Source: an uncultured Lachnospiraceae bacterium
GTDB lineage: Bacteria > Bacillota > Clostridia > Lachnospirales > Lachnospiraceae
Length of the DNA stretch: 64,000 nucleotides
Reading direction: 5' to 3'
NCBI GenBank assembly: GCA_947626285.1
Contig: CANQRR010000002.1
Location: 1 to 64,000 of the forward strand
A model generated the notes under the pieces. The model saw only the letters and a list, made by a program, of their open reading frames with translations, did no database searches and had not been told where the DNA came from. Shown one piece after another: positions 53,748-62,634 of this stretch. A program made the position numbers and the translations under genes. Position 1 is the stretch's first letter. The number at the start of each line of letters is the position of its first letter.

Positions 53748-54686
53748 ATGCATCAGCCCGTTTCTTTCGACAGGGACAGACGGGTGGTGGATTACAGGGT
53801 GCAGAGACAAGTATCGGACGGAGAGCTGCGTTTGAATAAATATCTGAGCGAGGCAGGGTTATGTTCGCGCCGTGAGGCAGACCGGCTGATCGAGGCCGGA
53901 AGAGTGCAGGTCGACGGCAGGGCGGCGACGCCGGGACAGAAGGTAGCGAAGGGGCAGCGGGTCCTTGTGGACGGGCGGGAGGTTGTGCCGGAGCAGGAGC
54001 TGATCCTGCTGGCGGTCAACAAGCCGCGCGGAGTGGTCTGTACGACCGACCGCCGCTGGGGCGACCGGACGATCTACGACGTCGTGGACTGTCCGAAGCG
54101 GATCTTTTCCGTCGGGCGGCTGGACAAGGATTCAGAAGGGCTTCTCCTTATGACGAACTACGGGGATATCCTGAATAAAATCCTGCGCGCCGGGAACTAT
54201 CATGAGAAAGAATATCTGGTGACGGTGGACAGAGAGATCAGCAAGGACTTTCTGAAGAAGATGGCGGAGGGCGTGTATCTGGATGAGCTGGATACGACCA
54301 CGCGCCCGTGCAGCATTCGGATGGTCGGGAAGTGCCAGTTTCGGATCGTGCTCACGCAGGGGCTGAACCGCCAGATCCGCCGGATGTGCGAGGCGCTTCA
54401 TTACCGGGTGAAGCGTCTGGTGCGGGTGCGGATCATGAACATTGAGCTGGGAGATCTCAAGCCGGGCGAATACCGGCCGGTCACGCGGAAGGAGTTTGCG
54501 CAGCTTCAGGAGCAGCTGCGCCATTCGACGAATCCCGGACAGCAGCCAAAGCGTCAGGCGGCGGATGCGCGGCAGAGAACGCAGTGCGCTGAGACCGCAC
54601 AGAGTGGGAAAAGTGGAACAGGATGGAAACAAAAAAACAGGGCCGGGCAGCAGGAATCCGGGGAAAGGAAGCACAGAGACCGATGA
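53748..54686 (+). CDS. rluF: 23S rRNA pseudouridine synthase, RluF-like
   Basis: Up to 312 residues. N-terminal S4 RNA-binding domain (LRLNKYLSEAGLCSRREADRLI), then the RsuA-type catalytic domain with the Asp in FSVGRLDKDSEGLLLMTN, ILRAGNYHEKEYLVTVD, and VLTQGLNRQIRRMCEALHYRVKRLVRVRIMN, which resembles RluF more than RluB. A basic low-complexity tail of about 50 residues follows. The start is uncertain: the ATG at 53748 lacks a good ribosome site, and GTG or TTG codons nearer the S4 domain (for example 53802 or 53832) are possible. Overlaps ligA by 4 nt. Confidence 0.85.
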   Translation: MHQPVSFDRDRRVVDYRVQRQVSDGELRLNKYLSEAGLCSRREADRLIEAGRVQVDGRAATPGQKVAKGQRVLVDGREVVPEQELILLAVNKPRGVVCTTDRRWGDRTIYDVVDCPKRIFSVGRLDKDSEGLLLMTNYGDILNKILRAGNYHEKEYLVTVDREISKDFLKKMAEGVYLDELDTTTRPCSIRMVGKCQFRIVLTQGLNRQIRRMCEALHYRVKRLVRVRIMNIELGDLKPGEYRPVTRKEFAQLQEQLRHSTNPGQQPKRQAADARQRTQCAETAQSGKSGTGWKQKNRAGQQESGERKHRDR

Positions 54687-56671
54687 ATCAGCAGATCGAT
54701 CGCATGAAAGAATTGGCGGAAAAGCTCCGCGCTGCGTCGAAAGCGTACTATCAGGAAGACCGTGAGATCATGAGCAATCTGGAGTATGACAGACTGTACG
54801 ATGAGCTCACGGCGCTGGAACAGGAGACAGGGATCGTGCTTGCGGGAAGCCCGACGGTCACGGTCGGCTATGAGGCGCTGGAGGCGCTCCCGAAGGAGCG
54901 GCACGAGTCGCCGATGCTGTCTCTGGGAAAGACGAAGGAACGCGAGGAGCTTGCGGCTTTTGCGGGCGACCACGAGGTGCTTGTCTCCTGGAAGCTGGAC
55001 GGACTCACGGTAGTGCTGACGTACCGGGACGGGACGCTTGCCAAGGCGGTCACGCGGGGAAACGGGGAGATCGGAGAGGTGATCACGAACAACGCCCGCG
55101 TCTTTCAGAACATTCCGCTTCACATCGCCTATCGGGGCGAGTTGATCCTGCGCGGGGAAGCCGTCATCACTTACTCTGAGTTTGAAAAGATCAACGGCGA
55201 GATCGAGGACGTGGAGGCGCGCTACAAAAATCCGCGCAATCTCTGCAGCGGCTCCGTGCGCCAGCTCAACAATGAGGTCACGGCCAACCGCCATGTGCGC
55301 TTCTACGCGTTTGCGCTGGTGAAAGCGGAAGATGTGGATTTCGGAAATCTGCGGAGCAACCAGTTTGAGTGGCTGAAAGAACAGGGATTTGAGACGGTGG
55401 AGTACCGCCACGCGACGGGTGCGACCGTAGGAGAGACGGTGTCGTATTTCGCGGAGAAGATCCAGCATTACGACGTGCCGTCGGACGGACTTGTCGTGAC
55501 GTACAACGACATCGCGTATGGGCAGTCGTTAGGCAGGACCGCGAAGTTCCCGCGGGATTCCATTGCCTTCAAATGGCAGGATGAGACCTGCGAGACGACG
55601 CTGCGGGAGATCGAGTGGAGTCCCTCAAGGACCGGGCTGATCAATCCGGTCGCGATCTTCGATCCGGTGGAGTTGGAGGGGACGACGGTCAGCCGGGCCA
55701 GTGTGCACAACATAAGCATCATGAAAGCGCTGAAGCTTGGGATCGGGGATACGATCACCGTCTACAAGGCGAACATGATCATCCCGCAGATCGCGGAGAA
55801 CCTGACCAGGAGCGGAAAGATCGGGATTCCGGAGGCGTGTCCGGCGTGCGGCGGGCGCACGGAGGTTCGCTCCGTGAACGACGCGGAGTCGCTCTACTGC
55901 ACGAATGAGCGCTGCAGCGCGAAAAAGATCAAGAGCTTTACCCTTTTTGTGAGCAGGAACGCGCTGAATATCGAGGGACTTTCGGAAGCCACACTTGAAA
56001 AATTCATCGCAAAAGGGTATATTCATACGTATGCGGATATTTTCCACCTGAGCGATCACCGGGAGGAGATCGTGCAGATGGAGGGATTCGGGGAGAAATC
56101 CTACGCCAACCTGATCGAGAGCATTGAGACAGCCAGACATACGACGCTGCCGAGGCTGATCTACGGACTGGGGATCCCCAACATCGGTACGGCCAACGCT
56201 TTGCTTCTGAGCCGGTTCTGCGGATATGATCTGGAAAAACTGCGAAACAGTACGGCGGAAGAGCTTGCCACGGTCGAAGGGCTTGGCGAGATCATCGCGG
56301 CTTCCGTGGCGGATTATTTTGCGGATCCGGAGAATCGTAAGACGCTGGATGACCTGCTTGAGGAGCTTGAGCTGGAGCACCCGGCGGAGGAGACCGCGCC
56401 GCAGGCGCTTGAAGGAAAGACTTTTGTGATCACGGGGAGCGTGAATCATTTCGCGAACCGCGACGAGCTCAAGGCCTATATTCAGGAGCGCGGCGGCAAG
56501 GTGGCGGGTTCCGTGTCGTCAAAGACTGATTACCTGATCAACAACGATGTGACGTCTGCGTCTTCCAAGAACAAAAAAGCGGCGCAGCTTGGGATCCCGA
56601 TTCTGTCTGAGGATGATTTTCTGTCGCTGGCGGAGGGTGTTCCGGCGTCCGTGGACGGACGCGGCGACTGA
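54683..56671 (+). CDS. ligA: NAD-dependent DNA ligase
   Basis: 662 residues, full LigA order: Ia domain with YYQEDREIMSNLEYDRLYDEL, adenylation domain with the catalytic Lys in VSWKLDGLTV, OB domain, four-Cys zinc finger (CPAC and YCTNERC), helix-hairpin-helix region (GLGIPNIGTANALLLSRF) and C-terminal BRCT (LEGKTFVITGSVNHFANRDEL). Seals nicks in replication and repair. The track start 54623 is upstream; ATG 54683 gives the ATGA overlap with rluF and the normal N-terminus. Some positions deviate from the family (KLDGLTV for KxDGLAV; SPMLSLGKT), so it may be a divergent or second LigA. Confidence 0.93.
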   Translation: MNQQIDRMKELAEKLRAASKAYYQEDREIMSNLEYDRLYDELTALEQETGIVLAGSPTVTVGYEALEALPKERHESPMLSLGKTKEREELAAFAGDHEVLVSWKLDGLTVVLTYRDGTLAKAVTRGNGEIGEVITNNARVFQNIPLHIAYRGELILRGEAVITYSEFEKINGEIEDVEARYKNPRNLCSGSVRQLNNEVTANRHVRFYAFALVKAEDVDFGNLRSNQFEWLKEQGFETVEYRHATGATVGETVSYFAEKIQHYDVPSDGLVVTYNDIAYGQSLGRTAKFPRDSIAFKWQDETCETTLREIEWSPSRTGLINPVAIFDPVELEGTTVSRASVHNISIMKALKLGIGDTITVYKANMIIPQIAENLTRSGKIGIPEACPACGGRTEVRSVNDAESLYCTNERCSAKKIKSFTLFVSRNALNIEGLSEATLEKFIAKGYIHTYADIFHLSDHREEIVQMEGFGEKSYANLIESIETARHTTLPRLIYGLGIPNIGTANALLLSRFCGYDLEKLRNSTAEELATVEGLGEIIAASVADYFADPENRKTLDDLLEELELEHPAEETAPQALEGKTFVITGSVNHFANRDELKAYIQERGGKVAGSVSSKTDYLINNDVTSASSKNKKAAQLGIPILSEDDFLSLAEGVPASVDGRGD

Positions 56672-56739
56672 GTCGGAGACAGGGGACGCAGGAGATATCC
56701 GACAGAAAACGGACATAAATGCGAGGAGAGAGATAGAGT

Positions 56740-57666
56740 ATGCCGATCAAAGTACAGGGCAATTTGCCGGCGAGAGAGATTCTGGAGCGGGAGAATATTT
56801 TCGTGATGGATGAGAACCGGGCGATCCACCAGGACATTCGTCCGATCCACATCGCGATACTGAATCTCATGCCGCTCAAGGAGGAGACAGAGCTGCAGCT
56901 TCTGCGCTCACTTTCGAATACGCCGCTCCAGGTGGATGTGACCTTTGTGAAGGTCAGTTCGCATGAGGCGAAAAATACGTCGACCAGCCATCTGAATGAG
57001 TTTTATGTGGAGTTTGCGGATATCCGCGACCGGCGCTTCGACGGAATGATCATCACGGGCGCCCCGGTGGAGCTGATGGAATTTGAAGAGGTGGACTATT
57101 GGGAGGAGCTGACGCAGATCATCGACTGGACGGAAAAGAACGTCACGTCCACGATCTACCTGTGCTGGGCTGCGCAGGCCGGACTGTACTATCATTACGG
57201 ACTTCAGAAGAAGCTTCTGGACAAGAAAATGTTCGGGCTGTTCTGGCACCGCGTCCTGAACCGAAAGATTCCGCTGGTGCGCGGCTTTGACGATGTGTTT
57301 CTCGCGCCGCACTCCAGACACACGGAGGTCCCGATCGAGGAGGTCCGAAAAGTGAAAGAGATCACAATCCTGGCGGAGTCCGACGAGGCAGGGCTGTTTC
57401 TCGCGATGGCGGACAATGGCCGCAAGATCTTCATTATGGGGCATCCGGAGTACGACCGCGTGACGCTGGACGGAGAGTACCACCGCGACCTGAACAAAGG
57501 GCTGCCGATCGAGCTGCCGGAGAACTATTACGAGAACGACGATCCGAACACCAAGCCGCTGCTGCGCTGGCGTTCGCACGCGAACAATCTCTACACGAAC
57601 TGGTTGAACTATTATGTCTATCAGGTCACCCCGTACAACATGGTAGGGGCGCCTGATTTCAACTGA
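56740..57666 (+). CDS. metA: Homoserine O-acetyltransferase, MetA type
   Basis: 308 residues of the class I glutamine amidotransferase-like MetA fold, for the first step of methionine synthesis. The nucleophile Cys is in IYLCWAAQAGLYYHYG and catalytic His/Glu in IMGHPEYDRVTL. The residue after GAPV in ITGAPVELMEFEEV is Glu; a Glu here marks acetyl-CoA users whereas E. coli MetA has Gly and uses succinyl-CoA, so O-acetylhomoserine is the expected product despite common succinyltransferase labels. ATG follows GCGAGGAGAGAG. It follows ligA by 68 bp. Confidence 0.95.
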   Translation: MPIKVQGNLPAREILERENIFVMDENRAIHQDIRPIHIAILNLMPLKEETELQLLRSLSNTPLQVDVTFVKVSSHEAKNTSTSHLNEFYVEFADIRDRRFDGMIITGAPVELMEFEEVDYWEELTQIIDWTEKNVTSTIYLCWAAQAGLYYHYGLQKKLLDKKMFGLFWHRVLNRKIPLVRGFDDVFLAPHSRHTEVPIEEVRKVKEITILAESDEAGLFLAMADNGRKIFIMGHPEYDRVTLDGEYHRDLNKGLPIELPENYYENDDPNTKPLLRWRSHANNLYTNWLNYYVYQVTPYNMVGAPDFN

Positions 57667-57670
57667 GCAG

Positions 57671-57704
57671 AAAAAACAGGCCGGGCGGTGTGCGTGCCGG
57701 CCTG
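57671..57704 (-). terminator. Terminator of the GGDEF gene
   Basis: On the minus strand CAGGCCGG/CCGGCCTG (8 bp, perfect) is followed by TTTTTT; it also lies just after metA on the plus strand. Confidence 0.75.
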
Positions 57705-57730
57705 AACGGTCGAATGCGGATCGCGGGAGA

Positions 57731-59734
57731 TCACTTCCGGATGGAAGGTCTCCTGCTTTTTTTGTTCTCATACAATCTCCGGTCGGCTTCGGCGATGACC
57801 TCCTGGAGATTGGCATCCGCGTCAAGCACAAAAGGCACGATGCCCATGGAGATCTCCACATAGTAAGGCTTTTCTGAATATTCATTCAGCTGCCAGCACG
57901 CCTCGGCGATGCGGTTGCGGAAGAGCGGTTCGAAGGATTCCGTCCCGGAGGTGATCAGCACGATAAACTCGTCCCCTCCAATCCGCGCGAGCAGATCTGT
58001 ATCGCGCAGACAGGATTTCAATACTTTAGAGACGGACTGGAGCGCGAAATTCCCCTCCAGATGTCCCCAGGTGTCGTTGATCTCCTTCAGATGATCGAGA
58101 TCCGCGTAGATCATGTACGCGTTTTCACTCACGACCGTCCGGTGGATCTTTTTGATCTGCTCAGTGAAGCCGCGCAGATTCAGCAGGCCGGTCAGCTTGT
58201 CATAGCCGGATTCGATGTCCAGCACGCGTTTTTCCTCACGGATCTGTTCCATGTCGTGCGACATCGCGCGGCGATGCGCCTCCTCGATCTTGCTGATCTC
58301 GAGATAGCGCAGGGACAGGCCGATCTGGAGACTGACAAAATAGAAGAAAGAGAAATCCTCGCTCTGGATGTCGCACAGCAGAAGCCCGTACTGCCTCTCG
58401 CCGGAGAACAGCAGGAAGGTCATGAAATTGTGGCGATCCCCATCGTTCGTGAGATGGGAGAGCGGATTTTCCGCGGTCACATGCGGCCGGTCGGACGGCT
58501 CATAGGAGACAGAGCGTCCGTTGCGGTAGAAGGAGGCGAGACGCAGCGTATCAGGGCACGTCCAATCGCTGTTCCCGTCGTAGGCGACCGGCGGGTCGAG
58601 CAGGAAGAGATAGGCGCCCTTTGTGCGGAGCTCCTTGATCCGCTCCATGATCTGAAGGCAAAATTCTTTTTCATCATCTACGTAATCGTTCAGCTCGCGC
58701 GCAATGATCGGGATGAACCAGGATTTGCGCTGGAAATTCTGAAACTCCAGCTTCATATCCGCGATCACATGGGTCAGCCTGTGGACCTCGGACGCGAGGT
58801 TTAAAGCGGGTTCTTTCTCCGGCTCATCTAAAGAAGGGCATCCGCAGGATTCCCGCTGTACGAACGATACGGGAATGCGGCGGTCAGCAATCTGCTCATG
58901 GTTCAGGATCCGGAGCATATCGTAGATCGCCATACGGGCCATCGCCTTTCCGTCCTGCGCGACCGTAGTGAGCGGCGGATTCAGGCTTCCGGCGATGTCG
59001 CAGTCGTCAAAGCCGGTGATGAGAATATCCCTGCCGACGACGAGGCCGCGCTTTGCGCAGACCTTGTAGCCGGCGAGCGCCATGTCGTCGTTCGCGAAGA
59101 CGATCGCCTGCGGATGGTCGTTGCGGTCGAGCAGGCGTTCAACCTCATCATTCACAAATTCGGAGAAATCCCCGTGACCGATCATGTCCGGGGTCACCGG
59201 GAGAGCGTATTTCTTCATGGTATCCAGATACGCGTTCTTGCGCTCTTCGGAGTCTGTATTGTTCTGCGGACCGGTCATGAACAGAATGCGCTCACAGTGA
59301 TGTTCTGTGATCAGATGTTCGACGACGGTACAGATTCCCTGATAATTGTCGGAGATCAGGGAATAGCAGCCGGGCAGATCCACGACCGCGGACATGAAGA
59401 TCGTCGGGATATGGATGAACTTCTTCGCGAAGTCATTCAGGGTGATATTCTCCATGTAGCGAGCGAGCGTCCCATAGCTGATGATCAGCCCGTCCAACCC
59501 GCTGATCAGGGCATAGTCGTAGATGGTGTTGAACTGATAGTCGTAGGTGTTCTGCTTGTATTCGTCCAGCAGGATATCCTGGAAAACGCCCTTCGTCTGC
59601 GTGCCAAGAAAAAGACAGACATTTACATCAAGCTCGGCGCCGGCGGAGATGATGCCGCTGATGATCTCTTTCGGGAAATTGCCGTGCATACCGCCGACCA
59701 TGACGCCGATCGTGTATCGCTTTTTCGCTTTCAT
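57731..59734 (-). CDS. LacI-type sensor fused to diguanylate cyclase (GGDEF)
   Basis: 667 residues, no membrane segment. Residues 1-300 follow the periplasmic-binding/LacI ligand fold without its DNA-binding domain (YTIGVMVGGMHGNFPKEIISGI, IVFANDDMALAGYKVCAKRG, ILITGFDDCDIAGSLNPPLTTV). A middle region (about 320-490) may be GAF-like, then a helix leads into the cyclase (about 505-667) with YDKLTGLLNLRGF, the intact GGDEF motif in LLARIGGDEFIVLI and an RDTD inhibitory I-site five residues before it. It would make cyclic di-GMP in response to a sugar-like ligand. Own promoter and terminator. Confidence 0.9.
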   Translation of the reverse strand: MKAKKRYTIGVMVGGMHGNFPKEIISGIISAGAELDVNVCLFLGTQTKGVFQDILLDEYKQNTYDYQFNTIYDYALISGLDGLIISYGTLARYMENITLNDFAKKFIHIPTIFMSAVVDLPGCYSLISDNYQGICTVVEHLITEHHCERILFMTGPQNNTDSEERKNAYLDTMKKYALPVTPDMIGHGDFSEFVNDEVERLLDRNDHPQAIVFANDDMALAGYKVCAKRGLVVGRDILITGFDDCDIAGSLNPPLTTVAQDGKAMARMAIYDMLRILNHEQIADRRIPVSFVQRESCGCPSLDEPEKEPALNLASEVHRLTHVIADMKLEFQNFQRKSWFIPIIARELNDYVDDEKEFCLQIMERIKELRTKGAYLFLLDPPVAYDGNSDWTCPDTLRLASFYRNGRSVSYEPSDRPHVTAENPLSHLTNDGDRHNFMTFLLFSGERQYGLLLCDIQSEDFSFFYFVSLQIGLSLRYLEISKIEEAHRRAMSHDMEQIREEKRVLDIESGYDKLTGLLNLRGFTEQIKKIHRTVVSENAYMIYADLDHLKEINDTWGHLEGNFALQSVSKVLKSCLRDTDLLARIGGDEFIVLITSGTESFEPLFRNRIAEACWQLNEYSEKPYYVEISMGIVPFVLDADANLQEVIAEADRRLYENKKSRRPSIRK

Positions 59735-59792
59735 ATTGTCCCAGTCCTCATAGTGGAATTGAATGCTGATCCGTTCACTTGAATTTGCCTAT

Positions 59793-59821
59793 ATTATACA
59801 ATTCGGAGGGGGAGATTGCAA
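59793..59821 (-). promoter_or_regulatory. Promoter of the GGDEF gene
   Basis: Minus strand TTGCAA, 17 bp, TATAAT. Confidence 0.75.
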
Positions 59822-59925
59822 GTCTGAAAAATCCTCCGCGCTTGACGCAGTGACGCTGGCATGGAGCTTATCGCCTCGATCCTGTAACTTCTGTCTGAAA
59901 AAGTAGACTTTTGATGTGGAGATAC

Positions 59926-59954
59926 TGGAAATATATATTTGTTTCTGTTATGAT
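59926..59954 (+). promoter_or_regulatory. Putative promoter of tag
   Basis: TGGAAA, 17 bp, TATGAT. Confidence 0.5.
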
Positions 59955-59980
59955 AAATCAAAAGTTTTGAGGAGGAAAAC

Positions 59981-60592
59981 ATGGGGCAATGTGCGTGGGC
60001 ATTTGCAAACGAAGCCGACCGGATCTATCACGATCATGAATGGGGCGTGCCGGTACGTCAGGATGACCGCCAGATGTTTGAGCATCTGACACTGGAATGT
60101 CTGCAATGCGGGCTGAGCTGGGGGTTGATGATGAAGAAACGGGAAATCTTCCGCCAGTGTTTTGAAAATTTTGAGTATGACAAGATCGCGGATTACGGCG
60201 AGGCGGACGTGCAGCGGATCCTGAGCACGGAAGGAATGCTGAAGGCGGAGCGCAAGGTCCGCGCGATCATCAATAACGCCCGGTGCTACCGGAAAGTCCG
60301 GGAGGAGTTTGGCAGCTTCTGCGACTATCTCTGGGCGTATACAGATGGGAAGACCATTCTGTACGACGGGCATGCCGACGGCGCGATACCGGTCAGCAAC
60401 GGGCTCTCCGCCCGGATCAGCAAAGATTTGAAAAAGCGGGGCTTTCGGTTTATCGGAGCGATCACGATTTACTCACATCTGCAGGCCTGCGGCATCATCA
60501 ACGACCATGCGCGGGATTGCCCCTGCTATCAGAGGATCAATGCAGCATATCCGACAGTAAGGATGAAACCGGATCAGGAGGTGCTTGATTGA
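59981..60592 (+). CDS. tag: DNA-3-methyladenine glycosylase I
   Basis: 203 residues of the Tag family, which removes 3-methyladenine from alkylated DNA. Zinc ligands are visible as the N-terminal Cys in GQCAWA, His in IYHDHEWG and the C-terminal DHARDCPCY. LECLQCGLSWGLMMKKREIFRQCFENF is the base-binding helix-hairpin-helix region. ATG follows TTTTGAGGAGGAAAAC. Followed 36 bp later by an FMN reductase-like gene. Confidence 0.95.
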   Translation: MGQCAWAFANEADRIYHDHEWGVPVRQDDRQMFEHLTLECLQCGLSWGLMMKKREIFRQCFENFEYDKIADYGEADVQRILSTEGMLKAERKVRAIINNARCYRKVREEFGSFCDYLWAYTDGKTILYDGHADGAIPVSNGLSARISKDLKKRGFRFIGAITIYSHLQACGIINDHARDCPCYQRINAAYPTVRMKPDQEVLD

Positions 60593-60628
60593 AAGACCGC
60601 CTGTGGATAATTTTGTGGAGGTGAAAGA

Positions 60629-61183
60629 ATGATCTTGTATGTGAACGCCTGCGTAAGGGCAGAATCGAGGACAAACAGGTTGGCAAAGGCTTTATTGGAT
60701 AAGCTTGGAGCTTATGAAGAGGTCCGGTTAACCGATCTGGCGATAAAGCCGCTTAATGAGGAGAGCCTGAATTACCGCGAGGCTCAGATCGGAAAACGAA
60801 ATTATGATGACAGTATCTTTGATCTGTCGAAGCAGTTTGCAGAAGCCGATTTAATCGTTGTATCGGCTCCGTATTGGGACGGCCAGTTTCCTGCCGTCTT
60901 GAGAACATATCTTGAGAATATATACTCTATAGGCATTGTTTCGGAATACGGCGAAGACGGATGCCCGCATGGATTGTGCAAAGCGAGGAAACTATACTAT
61001 GTCACGACGGCCGGCGGAAGATATAATCCAAGGTTCAGCTATGACTATATAGCGCATTTGGCGAAGAATATGTTCGGCATTGAGGAGACGGAATTGCTCT
61101 GTGCGGAATATCTGGATATCGAAGGCAATGACGCGGAGGAAATACTATCCGGGGCAATAAGCGGTATAGATGAAATGCATTAA
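60629..61183 (+). CDS. Flavodoxin-fold NAD(P)H oxidoreductase (azoreductase-like)
   Basis: 184 residues with a flavodoxin-like FMN fold: ILYVNACVRAESRTNRLAKALL forms the phosphate loop, LIVVSAPYWDGQFPAVLRTYLENIY the isoalloxazine-side loop, and LYYVTTAGGRY a later loop. Resembles AzoR/NQO-type enzymes that transfer two electrons from NAD(P)H to quinones, azo dyes or other acceptors. ATG follows GTGGAGGTGAAAGA. The codons are more AT-rich than those of neighbouring genes. Physiological acceptor unknown. Confidence 0.85.
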   Translation: MILYVNACVRAESRTNRLAKALLDKLGAYEEVRLTDLAIKPLNEESLNYREAQIGKRNYDDSIFDLSKQFAEADLIVVSAPYWDGQFPAVLRTYLENIYSIGIVSEYGEDGCPHGLCKARKLYYVTTAGGRYNPRFSYDYIAHLAKNMFGIEETELLCAEYLDIEGNDAEEILSGAISGIDEMH

Positions 61184-61207
61184 TTTCAGCTGATTGAAAT
61201 AAAACCG

Positions 61208-61246
61208 AAGGGATATGTTGCCGGTGAAAGGCAGCATATCCCTTTC
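61208..61246. terminator. Terminator between convergent genes
   Basis: AAGGGATATGTTGCC pairs with GGCAGCATATCCCTT (15-bp stem with a G-U pair); can serve the reductase gene and possibly cotJC from the other side. Confidence 0.75.
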
Positions 61247-61309
61247 CTGTAGCCTAAAATCATTCCGCGTACAATCCACAGGCAGGCTCATCCGTGGAGA
61301 AACCCGGTT

Positions 61310-61936
61310 CTACTTCGCGTTCGGCGGGCAGGTCACCGGAGCGTCGAAGCCCGGACTGAACGCGTAGAAATTCTTCGTGTCAAGCTTTTCCTGGACTTTT
61401 TCCAGGGCTTCGCCGAAGCGCTGGAAGTGTACGACTTCACGCGCGCGCAGGAAGCGGATCGGGTCGGCGACCTCCGGAATGTTGCTGACGACGCGCAGGA
61501 TGTTGTCGTAGGTCGACCGCGCCTTCTGTTCCGCCGCAAGGTCTTCGTGGAGATCGGTGACCGGGTCGCCCTTCACCTGGAATTCGCAGGCGTTGAACGG
61601 GATGCCGCCCGCCGCCTGTGGCCATACGCCGACCGTGTGGTCGATATAGTACGGCCCAAGGCCGGATTTTTCGATCTCCTCCATCGACAGACCCTTTGTA
61701 AGCTGATGGATGATCGTGCTCACGATCTCCAGATGGGCCAGCTCCTCCGTGCCGATGTCGGTGAGCAGGCCGGCCACCTGCCGATCCTTCATGGAGAAAC
61801 GCTGCGACAGGTAACGCATGGAGGCGGAGATCTCCCCGTCAGGTCCGCCGTACTGGCTGGCGATGAACTGCGCCAGCTTTGCGTTTGGCGTTGTGATGTT
61901 TACCGGATATTCCAGTCTCTTTTCATAGTACCACAT
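61310..61936 (-). CDS. cotJC: Spore coat protein CotJC, manganese catalase family
   Basis: 208 residues of the ferritin-like manganese catalase family. N-terminal WYYEKRLEYPVNI, then GEISASMRYLSQRFSM and IGTEELAHLEIVSTIIHQL provide metal-binding Glu/His residues, with further Glu/His in EQKARSTYDNIL and REVVHFQRFGEAL. CotJC is an inner spore coat component. Encoded 3 bp after cotJB. The C-terminal FSPGFDAPVTCPPNAK is an extension. Presence supports a spore-forming host. Confidence 0.95.
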   Translation of the reverse strand: MWYYEKRLEYPVNITTPNAKLAQFIASQYGGPDGEISASMRYLSQRFSMKDRQVAGLLTDIGTEELAHLEIVSTIIHQLTKGLSMEEIEKSGLGPYYIDHTVGVWPQAAGGIPFNACEFQVKGDPVTDLHEDLAAEQKARSTYDNILRVVSNIPEVADPIRFLRAREVVHFQRFGEALEKVQEKLDTKNFYAFSPGFDAPVTCPPNAK

Positions 61937-61939
61937 AAG

Positions 61940-62413
61940 CTAGCAATTCCCTCCTTCCCAAGGCCACGGCTGGTTCACCCACTGCCAGTACGCCTCACAG
62001 CTTTCGCCGGCCTGCATCAGGTTCAGCGGACCGTAGAGCTTCGCGTATTCCTTCAGCGCAGAGTTCCGCTTTTCGTTGAGGTCACGGAAATACTGCATGC
62101 CCTCCTGACAGTCGGAATGTGTGTCGAGGTAGAGAACCGCCTCATACGCTCCGAAGCTCACCTGGTCAATGTAGGCGAGCAGGCTCTTGCGGTCGCCGGT
62201 GGGCATTTCAGCGGTGCGCTGGTAGGCCGTACCGTTGCCGCAGCCACAGTCGTTTGACGCGGAACGCTGTGCAGCCGGGCTGACGCCGCAGCCGCAGTCA
62301 TTTGCCATCGGACGCGCGCCCTGTCCTGGGTTCGGATAGCCGTAGTTGCCGCGCATATTCATGTTGCGCATATTCGCGGACATGTTTTGATTCATATAGG
62401 GATTGTTGTTCAT
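61940..62413 (-). CDS. cotJB: Spore coat protein CotJB with Asn/Gly/Cys-rich leader
   Basis: 157 residues. The C-terminal 85 residues are a standard CotJB domain (KSLLAYIDQVSFGAYEAVLYLDTH, CQEGMQYFRDLNEKRNSALKEYAKLYGPL, WVNQPWPWEGG). Ahead lies an added 70-residue stretch rich in Asn, Met and Gly, with NDCGCG twice and MNMRGNYG-like repeats. Usual CotJB is only about 90 residues, so this is a coat-like fusion. Start at 62413 gives an ATGA overlap with cotJA; the track start 62509 is too early. Confidence 0.9.
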   Translation of the reverse strand: MNNNPYMNQNMSANMRNMNMRGNYGYPNPGQGARPMANDCGCGVSPAAQRSASNDCGCGNGTAYQRTAEMPTGDRKSLLAYIDQVSFGAYEAVLYLDTHSDCQEGMQYFRDLNEKRNSALKEYAKLYGPLNLMQAGESCEAYWQWVNQPWPWEGGNC

Positions 62414-62634
62414 CTGCCGCCGCCCCCTTTCCCGCAGAACGGTTTGTGCAGGCACGGGAAGACCGTGCCTACCTGGAGACCTGTGCAAAGGTCGTAGGTC
62501 GCTTCCCATTGCTGGTACGGCACGTAGGCCATCGCCAGAGGTGCCTGTGCCTCTGTCAAATGATAATAGATTTCGTTGACGCGGCTGTTGCCCATGTTGT
62601 TGCAGCCGCAGTCAAGACTTTGTATCTCTGACAT
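62410..62634 (-). CDS. cotJA: Spore coat-associated protein CotJA
   Basis: 74 residues with the CotJA core LAMAYVPYQQWEATYDLCTGLQVGTVFPCLHKPF and an N-terminal SLDCGCNN that echoes the CGCG motifs of its cotJB partner. Start 62634 follows GGAAAGGAGTAGTT on the minus strand. First gene of cotJABC, presumably made in the mother cell. Confidence 0.9.
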   Translation of the reverse strand: MSEIQSLDCGCNNMGNSRVNEIYYHLTEAQAPLAMAYVPYQQWEATYDLCTGLQVGTVFPCLHKPFCGKGGGGR

